This document shows positions 7,538-12,206 of a DNA stretch of 12,206 nucleotides, piece after piece. A program made the translations under genes and the position numbers. The notes beneath the pieces are model-generated. The model worked only from the letters and a program-made list of their open reading frames with translations, did not search any database and was not told the origin of the DNA. The stretch is from Clostridia bacterium (GTDB lineage: Bacteria > Bacillota_A > Clostridia > Christensenellales > UBA1750). Each line of letters starts with the position of its first letter. Positions within the stretch are counted from its first letter, which is position 1. Location of the stretch: positions 1 through 12,206 of the forward strand of contig JAFPSR010000068.1 in assembly GCA_017413675.1 (NCBI GenBank), in the 5' to 3' direction.

Positions 7538-8419
7538 ATGCAAAAAAGAATCACGGCACTGCTCCTTATTGCGGTGCTTCTCATCCTGCCGCTTACGGGG
7601 TGCGGCTCAAAATCCGGGGGAAAGGGCAGCGCGCCTGCGGGGGACGCCTCTGTGCTCCTGGAGGAAAACGGCCTGAAGGTGGTTTACCGGGGGTTTGTCG
7701 ACGAACCGGGGGAGGAACCGTACCTGGATCTGGAGATCGCCAATTCCGGGGAAAGGGACCTGCGGCTTTCCATCCTGCAGCTGATTGTCAACGGGTATAT
7801 GCTGGAAAACCCGTATTTTCAGTATACCGTGGACGGCAGCCCGAATACGGGTATGGACCTGGATATCGCGGCGGGAAAAACCGGGATGTACAGCCTCCGG
7901 ATCACGCGTTATGAGATGAACCTGATCGGGATCAAGGCAGTCGGTACCGTGGAAGGGAAATTCGATGTCAGCGACGCCCGGGAAGGGGACGCCCTGTTCG
8001 TAACGAAAATGTTCCGTGTGGAAACAGGGACAGCCGAAGAAATCGCGGAGAGCGGGACGCCTGTCTATGACGGGGAAGGGATCCGGATCTATGTCCGGGG
8101 AACCATGAATGACGGATTTTCCGAGAACGCCGTGATCAGTGTCGTGAACGATACGGATAAGGAAATCCTGGTGACCTGCCGGGAGTGCCTGGTGAACGGG
8201 GAAGCGCGGGAAGGATTCTACAGCTCCGTTGTAGCCCCGGGGAAACGCTCGGTTACGTTCCTCGGTTTCGGCATGGATTTCCAGGGGACCGTGGAGGAGC
8301 TTGCGGTTTCCTTTATGATTTACGAGAACCCGGAAGACTGGGACATGGATTCCCATCTGATCGCGGAAACCGAGCTTGTGAAGGTCCGGGATCTCCCCCG
8401 GATTATCCCCGAATCATAA
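7538..8419 (+). CDS. 293-aa lipoprotein with two tandem beta-rich units
   Basis: This is a lipoprotein of unrecognised family. The signal peptide is MQKR, a hydrophobic core and a classic lipobox LTGC (19-22) with lipidated Cys22, followed by a Gly/Ser/Lys-rich linker to about 38. Two internal units align by eye. Unit A (about 42-160) has GLKVVYRGF, then DLEIANSGERDLRL, an LIVNG turn and AAGKTGMYSL. Unit B (about 178-285) has GIRIYVRGT, then ISVVNDTDKEILV, a CLVNG turn and APGKRSVTFL. The same order (short strand pair, long strand with an N-D/S turn, VNG/LNS-type turn, AGK/AGT turn) occurs in the lipoprotein at 2973. The two therefore probably derive from one domain family, resembling immunoglobulin-like or DUF-type bacterial surface domains. 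AAGGAGG at 7527-7533 precedes the ATG by 4 bases. It is the last gene of the operon, directly followed by a strong terminator. Confidence 0.72.
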   Translation: MQKRITALLLIAVLLILPLTGCGSKSGGKGSAPAGDASVLLEENGLKVVYRGFVDEPGEEPYLDLEIANSGERDLRLSILQLIVNGYMLENPYFQYTVDGSPNTGMDLDIAAGKTGMYSLRITRYEMNLIGIKAVGTVEGKFDVSDAREGDALFVTKMFRVETGTAEEIAESGTPVYDGEGIRIYVRGTMNDGFSENAVISVVNDTDKEILVTCRECLVNGEAREGFYSSVVAPGKRSVTFLGFGMDFQGTVEELAVSFMIYENPEDWDMDSHLIAETELVKVRDLPRIIPES

Positions 8420-8433
8420 AAAAACCGAATGAG

Positions 8434-8471
8434 ACAGGGTATGGAAGAAAAGATCCATGCCCTGTTTTTTT
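8434..8471 (+). terminator. Strong intrinsic terminator ending the lipoprotein operon
   Basis: A 12-bp stem (8434-8445 with 8454-8465, one G-U pair) with an 8-base A-rich loop is followed by a run of seven Ts (8465-8471). It begins 14 bases after the last stop codon. An A-run upstream (8418-8424) would let it work on the other strand as well. Confidence 0.9.
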
Positions 8472-8522
8472 GATTAATACGCACTTTAACAGGAAGGCAA
8501 CACGGAAGAACAAAAATAGTAG

Positions 8523-8540
8523 TATTATACAAGTGTAATA
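8523..8540 (+). promoter_or_regulatory. Imperfect 18-bp palindrome, possible operator at the truncated hydrolase
   Basis: TATTATAC-AA-GTGTAATA is a dyad with 7 of 8 arm positions matching. It lies 22-39 bases before the hydrolase ATG and includes TATTAT, a plausible -10. No clear -35 is seen 17 bases upstream. Size and symmetry fit a dimeric TetR-, MarR- or PadR-type site, but no such regulator is in the window. Confidence 0.35.
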
Positions 8541-8561
8541 AAAAGAAAAGAAGGAATAGCA

Positions 8562-8948
8562 ATGAAAATGACAGACAGAAGCGGAAAGCTTCAGATTAAA
8601 AAAAGTGACAGCATTACGGAAACCCTGGTATCCGTCAACCGCGCCCTGGCGATGGAATATGCCCCGGTGCGTCCGGACCGCAAGGCGTCCGTCGGCGTGA
8701 TCCTGATGCACAGCGACGGTAAGTATATGACGATCAACATGGGACCCGCCCTGGCCGAGCGGGGGTACCGCGTACTGGCCTGTGAGTCCATCCAGGGCGG
8801 CGCGATGGAGCCGAAACTCGGGAGGCTGCACGGGTTTGTGAAATACCTGAAAGCCGATCCCAAGACAAAAAGTCAAGAACTTTTTAGTATCCTTGCGAAA
8901 AAAGTGCTGATTTCATGCGGGTTTGCTGTTTCGGAATCCCCCTACTAA
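8562..8948 (+). pseudogene. Truncated alpha/beta hydrolase (N-terminal part only)
   Basis: Residues 1 to about 103 look like the start of an alpha/beta hydrolase: VGVILMHSD (44-52) is the first core strand with the oxyanion-hole region, then ALAERGYRVLACE (63-75) and LHGFVKYLKADPKTK (89-103). The helix at 89-103 is normally followed by the strand and GxSxG nucleophile elbow, but these are absent. From about residue 104 (nt 8871) the sequence switches to an unrelated AT-rich tail of 25 residues and stops at 8948. The catalytic Ser, acid and His are all missing, so the product cannot be an active hydrolase. ATG 8562 follows AGAAGGA by about 7 bases; ATG 8568 is an alternative. The missing 3' part is not found elsewhere in the window. 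The break probably marks the left edge of the AT-rich accessory segment. Confidence 0.65.
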
Positions 8949-9037
8949 AATGCACTTGGCAGTCAAATTCAGCGTATAGCGAGTAGCATGTTTTTGAAAT
9001 CAGATTGTCATTTTCATTCTCATGCCCCTCTTTTTAT

Positions 9038-9065
9038 GTCCCTAATAGCGCATATTATTCGGGAC
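9038..9065. promoter_or_regulatory. AbiEi operator copy 1 (28-bp imperfect palindrome)
   Basis: The element runs from GTCCCTAATA to TATTCGGGAC: 10-bp arms with one mismatch around an 8-base centre. The reverse complement of the element at 9082-9109 has identical outer arms, so the two copies are in inverted orientation, 44 bp centre to centre. It lies just upstream of the probable -35. AbiEi antitoxins of studied AbiE systems repress their own operon by binding two inverted repeats. Confidence 0.75.
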
Positions 9066-9071
9066 ATGCTC

Positions 9072-9100
9072 TTGCATTTCTGTCCCGAATAAAGTATATT
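9072..9100 (+). promoter_or_regulatory. Probable abiE promoter
   Basis: TTGCAT (9072-9077) and TATATT (9095-9100) are 17 bases apart. The -35 lies in the spacer between the two operators and the -10 lies inside operator copy 2. The predicted start is near 9107, leaving a very short leader before the ATG at 9123. This layout suits repression by a protein bound at both sites. Confidence 0.55.
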
Positions 9101-9109
9101 ATTAGGGAC
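9082..9109. promoter_or_regulatory. AbiEi operator copy 2 (28-bp imperfect palindrome)
   Basis: The element runs from GTCCCGAATA to TATTAGGGAC: 10-bp arms with one mismatch around an 8-base centre, in inverted orientation to the copy at 9038-9065. It covers the probable -10 and transcription start, and ends one base before the ribosome binding site AGGAGG (9110-9115). Confidence 0.75.
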
Positions 9110-9122
9110 AGGAGGCAATACG

Positions 9123-9740
9123 ATGGAAGAAAACAGTTATATTTCTCAGATCACAAAGCGAATTGACGAAGCTCCTTTTGGCTCCGCGTTTGTCGTCTCC
9201 GATTTTACGGATCTGGCAGAATACGAAACAGTCAAAAAAACAATTGCACGCTTAGAGAAAAAAGGTATGATTCGCCGTGTACTTCGAGGCGTATATGATA
9301 AGCCAAAATTCAGCACCCTTCTTCAGGAATATGCTGCTCCCATCCCCGATCAGATAGCACACGCCATTGCCAGGTGCTATAACTGGACCATTTCTGCAAG
9401 CGGAAATACAGCCCTGAACCAGCTCGGTTTATCTACACAGGTACCGGCAGACTGGTCTTATATCAGCAGTGGTCCCTATAAAAAATACACTTTCGGCAAT
9501 ATTACACTGGTGTTTACTCATCGTTCCGACAGTCAGATGATCGGCATGTCTGAAAAAACACTTCTTCTCATCCAGGCAATAAAGGCTATCGGTCAGGGAA
9601 ATATCCGTGATACCGATATAAAACGGATCCGGAATAGACTTTCTTCTGACGAATGTCAGGCCATCCTTTCTGAATCCCGCCATACGATCAGCTGGATTTA
9701 TAAAGTTATCAAAGACATCTGCAGATTGGAAAGGGAATAA
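9123..9740 (+). CDS. abiEi: AbiEi-type antitoxin / autorepressor (DUF6088-like)
   Basis: In type IV AbiE systems this protein neutralises the AbiEii nucleotidyltransferase without binding it stably and represses the operon. The 205-aa product has an N-terminal winged helix of about 60 residues, with the characteristic ending RRVLRGVYDKP (51-61) in which the basic wing contacts DNA. A C-terminal domain follows (WTISASGNTALNQLGL at 88-103, FTHRSDSQMIG at 131-141), as in DUF6088 proteins. The length is normal for the family and the frame is intact. AGGAGG at 9110-9115 is 7 bases before the ATG. The toxin gene starts 3 bases after its stop. The codon use is AT-richer than the surrounding chromosome, consistent with transfer. 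Confidence 0.85.
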   Translation: MEENSYISQITKRIDEAPFGSAFVVSDFTDLAEYETVKKTIARLEKKGMIRRVLRGVYDKPKFSTLLQEYAAPIPDQIAHAIARCYNWTISASGNTALNQLGLSTQVPADWSYISSGPYKKYTFGNITLVFTHRSDSQMIGMSEKTLLLIQAIKAIGQGNIRDTDIKRIRNRLSSDECQAILSESRHTISWIYKVIKDICRLERE

Positions 9741-9743
9741 GAT

Positions 9744-10711
9744 ATGTACGGAATTGCCAAACTCCCCAGTGAAGAGCGCGAAATACTATTTCAAAACACT
9801 GCTGCCAGAATGGGTATGAATGCAGCCATCATAGAAAAAGACTTCTGGGTATGTCTAACACTGGACTATTTGTTTCACAAATGCCGATGGAAGAAAGCAT
9901 TTGCATTCAAAGGCGGTACGAGTCTCTCCAAGGTCTATAACCTGATCGATCGCTTTTCTGAGGATATGGATACAGTGAGCCATGGGAAAAACGTTCCAAC
10001 ACACAACAGCAGAAATTCATTGACGAGTCCTCAAATCGTGTTACAGCTTTCTTGAAAAACGACTTTCTCCCGGTGTTTAAGGCAGATATGGCTGAATACA
10101 CAGGAAGGTCCATCTCGGTTTACATTGGCGATGATGATCCGGGAACCGTCAAATTCGGATATCCCCGTACCTTTGAAGATTCTTCCATCCTTCAGGAAAT
10201 CCGCCTTGAGATAGGCGCTTTGGCTGCCTGGACGCCAACACAACTGGCTGATATCCATCCATACGCTGCTGATTACTATCCCAGAGTTTTCAGTCAGACG
10301 TCTACGCAGATACTGACAACCACCGCAGAGAGAACCTTCTGGGAGAAGGCTACTATCCTTCATCAGGAAGCTCATCGACCGGAATCATCAAAGATCCCGG
10401 AAAGGTACTCTCGTCATTACTATGATTTATACTGTATGGCCAGTAAGGGCGTACTGGAGAAAGCCATGGCCCAAAAGGCTCTGTTAACTCAAGTCGCGGA
10501 CTTTAAGCAAACTTTTTACCCACGCAAATGGGCACAATACGAGTTGGCAAGGATCGGCACTCTTAAGCTTATCCCTGCTGCTCACAGCATGGAGAGACTC
10601 CGCTCAGATTACGCGAGGATGCAATCCATGATCTATGGAAACTATCCCGATTTTGATGAAATGATGCAGTTTATCAAAAAGCTGGAAACTCAGATCAACG
10701 CAGCGGAGTAG
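9744..10711 (+). pseudogene. abiEii: Frameshifted AbiEii-type nucleotidyltransferase toxin
   Basis: AbiEii toxins are DUF1814/nucleotidyltransferase-fold enzymes that arrest growth and can block phage. The first 76 residues are in the frame of ATG 9744 and include FKGGTSLSK (55-63) and the DxD metal site in RFSEDMD (70-76). At 9968-9971 the coding frame then changes. The original frame reads unrelated residues to a stop at 10053-10055, while frame +2 continues the family sequence (GYSEPWEKRSNTQQQKF, then LKNDFLPVFKADM) to the stop at 10711. The second part retains ERTFWEKATILH and SRHYYDLYCM, the conserved C-terminal motifs. Compared with intact relatives, about nine residues between the DxD and GYxEPW appear to be missing, which fits a deletion of roughly 28 bases. 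As sequenced, no full toxin can be made. A sequencing or assembly error is the alternative, though lost residues argue against a single miscalled base. Confidence 0.8.
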
Positions 10712-10836
10712 CTTGTACCACCTTAGGCATAATTATCGTTGACTGTATGGGCTACTTTGCACGAATAAAATGCTCTTTGTTGGTAACCCGGAAACGTTGA
10801 AAAGTCTTTTCCTGTCAAACACTTATAAAGTCTGAG

Positions 10837-10859
10837 AAAAGGGCGCCGTTACGGCGCCC
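10837..10859 (-). terminator. Intrinsic terminator of the XRE regulator gene
   Basis: On the minus strand an 8-bp perfect GC stem (10859-10852 with 10848-10841, 3-base loop) is followed by TTTTCTC. It begins 25 bases after the regulator's stop codon. The hairpin also faces the end of the abiE module, but no U-tract follows on the + strand. Confidence 0.75.
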
Positions 10860-10883
10860 CCGATTCATATATAGGACTGCGGA

Positions 10884-11327
10884 TCATTTCCAGTGCTTCA
10901 ATTGGGAAAGGTATCCGTCAAACTGAACCCGCCGCACCGTTTCGGGCGCGTTGTCCGGATTCGGCATATGCCCGATCAGAAAGTCGATCAGCGCGTCCTT
11001 GGAAGTATACGTAAACGTTCCATCCGCATAGCACCACCTGCAGAAATCCTCGTTAAAACTGCCGTCCGGCTCCCTGCTGATCATGCCGTCCTCGTTCAGC
11101 GGCATCCCGCAGCACTGGCAGACAAGCTGCCTCGGGCTTCCGAGGAGCGTATTGATCGACACGTCAAACTCCCTGGAAAGAAGCTTCAATGTGTCGGTAT
11201 TCGGCTGCGTTTCCCCGTTCTCCCAGCGGCTGACCGCCTGTCTCGTCACCATGACGCGCTCTGCCAGCTCCTCCTGCGTCAGATGCCTCTCTTCCCTGCA
11301 TTTTCTGAGTATGTCCCTGATTTCCAC
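10884..11327 (-). CDS. XRE-family regulator fused to a C-terminal zinc ribbon
   Basis: The 147-aa protein has two parts. Residues 3-58 are a Cro/C1-type helix-turn-helix (LTQEELAERVMVTRQAVSRWENG at 16-38, including the recognition helix). Residues 70-107 form a short zinc ribbon with two CxxC knuckles, CQCC (70-73) and CRWC (96-99), and CGMPL and the GSFNEDFC/YADGTFTY pattern typical of the Zn_ribbon_2 family. About 108-147 is a helical tail. I chose the GTG at 11327-11325, not the longer open frame to 11396, because AGGAG (11340-11336) lies 8 bases before it and family HTH proteins start here. It has its own promoter over a palindrome, so autoregulation is likely. It is the downstream gene of a three-gene minus-strand cluster. 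The zinc ribbon may sense metal or redox state; the target genes are probably its neighbours, by inference. Confidence 0.87.
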   Translation of the reverse strand: MEIRDILRKCREERHLTQEELAERVMVTRQAVSRWENGETQPNTDTLKLLSREFDVSINTLLGSPRQLVCQCCGMPLNEDGMISREPDGSFNEDFCRWCYADGTFTYTSKDALIDFLIGHMPNPDNAPETVRRVQFDGYLSQLKHWK

Positions 11328-11360
11328 GTGCGGATCTCCTCTCTGATTCTTTCTGATCCT

Positions 11361-11389
11361 ATTATCGCCCTGCGCGGCTTTGTCCGCAA
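11361..11389 (-). promoter_or_regulatory. Probable promoter of the XRE/zinc-ribbon gene
   Basis: On the minus strand TTGCGG (11389-11384) and GATAAT (11366-11361) are 17 bases apart. The predicted start near 11354 leaves a leader of about 27 bases before the GTG. Confidence 0.5.
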
Positions 11390-11406
11390 GCAACACGCTG
11401 TTGCTT
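11388..11406. promoter_or_regulatory. Perfect 19-bp palindrome, probable operator of the XRE regulator
   Basis: AAGCAACA-CGC-TGTTGCTT has perfect 8-bp arms and touches the -35 of the promoter at 11361-11389. No T-run follows on either strand, so it does not look like a terminator. Its size and position suit binding of an XRE dimer. Confidence 0.55.
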
Positions 11407-11451
11407 TACATGCCCCGTGATCCGCATACGCGGACTGCTGTTACCAGGATC

Positions 11452-11778
11452 TTACTGAAGCTTCTCGTTCACGAAAACCACCGAGGTCGGGGATTTCACG
11501 ACCATGACGCTCTCCTGATGGAAAAAGACGCACAGATCCTTCGCGATCTCGTCGGTCAGCTTTTCCCCGGGATCCATCAGGGTCAGGACCAGCGTGTTCT
11601 CCTCCGTGTACCGGCCGTCCTCATGGAAGTATCCGCCGTTGATCACCTGTACGGAAAAGGACACCCGGTAGCTTCTGCATACGGTCTTCAGGATGGAAAG
11701 ATATTTCTCCGTTTCGAACTTCTGCTCCCCCGTCTCGGAATCGTTCAGCCCGACATAGATCGATGTTTGCTGTGACAT
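11452..11778 (-). CDS. 108-aa protein of unknown function (DUF3574-like pattern)
   Basis: I do not firmly recognise this protein. It is soluble, with no signal peptide or membrane segment. It has an alternating alpha/beta pattern: strand SIYVGLND (6-13), a helix around 22-35, then VQVINGGYFHEDGRYTEEN (44-62) leading into strand TLVLTLMD, a helix and a final strand VMVVKS/SVVFVNE. The YxGL start plus a dGxYxxEn motif recalls DUF3574 proteins, a weak resemblance. I chose ATG 11778 over ATG 11799 because GGGGAG (11792-11787) lies 8 bases before it. It lies 33 bases after the membrane-protein gene, so the two are probably co-transcribed. Confidence 0.7.
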   Translation of the reverse strand: MSQQTSIYVGLNDSETGEQKFETEKYLSILKTVCRSYRVSFSVQVINGGYFHEDGRYTEENTLVLTLMDPGEKLTDEIAKDLCVFFHQESVMVVKSPTSVVFVNEKLQ

Positions 11779-11811
11779 TTTCTGATCTCCCCGATGCATA
11801 GAATGCGGTTC

Positions 11812-12206
11812 TCAGTATTTCCTGCTCACGATTGCGTACGAAACAAGGTACGCGACCAGGATCAGGCATACGGAATACGACAGGACCTGCGAAAGCTCAT
11901 GCTTCCCGAGAACCATGGCGACGATCACGCCGGCGGCTTCGATCAGCACCACGATATACCCCGCCCAGGACCAGCTCTTCATCCTCAGGAAGCGGTTCCG
12001 CTCGTCGCTGACCTCCGTATCCCATTTCTCACGGTACGCGGCGTCCGTCCTGTACCGGACGTTCCGTATGATCTGAAGGATCCCGACCGCAATGAGCGCT
12101 CCGCCCATTCCGGCGTACAGCGTGGAGTCCAGCGCGCCCGCAATTGACAGCGCCAGCAGCGCGATGCCGATCACGACCCAGATAATGCTTAAGATCAATC
12201 TTTTAT
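11812..12206 (-). CDS. Small four-helix membrane protein (5' end at or beyond the window edge)
   Basis: Four hydrophobic segments are visible in the frame read from the window edge, in pairs. The first pair (about 4-19 and 27-44 counting from the TTG at 12198) is followed by a cytosolic charged loop with KWDTEVSDERNRFLRMKSWSWAGY. The second pair comes after that loop. The SDERN-x-F/I-R-x-K loop followed by a helix pair resembles DUF2178-like and similar small membrane proteins often encoded beside XRE regulators. The only candidate start inside the window is the TTG at 12198, without a visible ribosome binding site. The frame stays open to the edge (KR upstream), and the codon crossing the edge ends AT so cannot be ATG. 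The true start is therefore probably just outside. The function is unknown. It is upstream of the 108-aa gene in the same direction. Confidence 0.72.
   Translation of the reverse strand, partial: KRLILSIIWVVIGIALLALSIAGALDSTLYAGMGGALIAVGILQIIRNVRYRTDAAYREKWDTEVSDERNRFLRMKSWSWAGYIVVLIEAAGVIVAMVLGKHELSQVLSYSVCLILVAYLVSYAIVSRKY

Larger units (their letters stand above)
8866..10836. mobile_element. AT-rich accessory segment carrying an AbiE toxin-antitoxin module
   Basis: Base and codon use change visibly at about 8866, from GC-rich neighbours with third-position G/C to AT-rich sequence. It changes back near the hairpin at 10837. The segment holds only the abiE pair and flanking non-coding DNA. 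The left edge coincides with the truncation of a hydrolase gene. I found no transposase, integrase, terminal inverted repeat or clear target duplication, so the mechanism and exact ends are unknown. 8949-9037 and 10712-10836 hold no gene or clear signal that I can see. Confidence 0.45.

Noticed and set aside
5668..7584. Long minus-strand open frames of 317 and 315 codons opposite the M28-like gene
   Set aside because: They have no recognisable motifs or ribosome binding site and mirror the codon pattern of the real + strand gene.
8867..8885. AAAAAGT/ACTTTTT inverted repeat as a terminator
   Set aside because: The stem is A/T only and no T-run follows beyond the stem itself. It is better viewed as part of the junction sequence.
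8949..9037. Possible insertion-sequence end beside the truncated hydrolase
   Set aside because: No terminal inverted repeat, target duplication or transposase fragment could be matched, so calling an IS would be guesswork.
10739..10770. TTGACT followed by ATAAAA as a + strand promoter
   Set aside because: The spacing to the AT-rich hexamer is about 20 bases and no gene follows on this strand.
1..12206. CRISPR array, tRNA, rRNA or riboswitch
   Set aside because: I saw no regularly spaced repeats, tRNA cloverleaf, conserved rRNA segment or recognisable aptamer on either strand.

Overview
This window looks like a chromosomal segment from an anaerobic, gut- or rumen-type Clostridia (Firmicutes). 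The inference rests on AGGAGG-type ribosome binding sites before most genes, TTGACA/TATACT-type promoters, two lipoproteins with type II signal peptides, a CE1-like esterase and GC-rich coding sequence. No rRNA or other taxonomic marker is present, so the assignment is only an inference.

Layout. (1) 1-707: the 3' part of a secreted-carbohydrate-esterase-like alpha/beta hydrolase on the + strand, then a GC-rich hairpin. (2) 805-1632: a stand-alone Fic protein with an intact Fic motif and an N-terminal motif matching the self-inhibitory class II signature, ending in a terminator shared by two convergent genes. (3) 1699-2808 (-): a YbiR/ArsB-like anion permease, divergent from the next operon. 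(4) 2887-8471 (+): a four-gene unit bounded by a near-consensus promoter and a strong terminator. It encodes a 564-aa lipoprotein, a NodB-like deacetylase-related protein, a PA-domain plus M28-like metallopeptidase and a 293-aa lipoprotein. Both lipoproteins appear to be built from the same type of tandem beta-rich unit. The two central proteins lack signal peptides. I do not recognise this combination as a named system, and it is the best candidate here for something undescribed. (5) 8523-8948: a truncated alpha/beta hydrolase that loses homology at about 8866, where base composition turns AT-rich. (6) About 8866-10836: an AT-rich accessory segment carrying an AbiE (type IV) toxin-antitoxin pair. 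The antitoxin and its double operator are intact. The toxin gene is frameshifted by what looks like a small internal deletion. (7) 10837-12206 (-): a GC-rich three-gene cluster made of a four-helix membrane protein (5' end cut by the window edge), a small unknown protein and an XRE regulator fused to a zinc ribbon. The regulator has its own promoter overlapping a perfect 19-bp palindrome.

How it fits together. Segment 4 is probably an envelope-linked function: two surface lipoproteins made with two cytosolic hydrolase-like proteins. Segment 6 is a horizontally acquired defence/toxin-antitoxin module in decay, apparently inserted in or beside a hydrolase gene. Segment 7 looks like a self-regulated membrane-sensing or stress cluster. 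No tRNA, rRNA, CRISPR array, transposase or integrase was seen.
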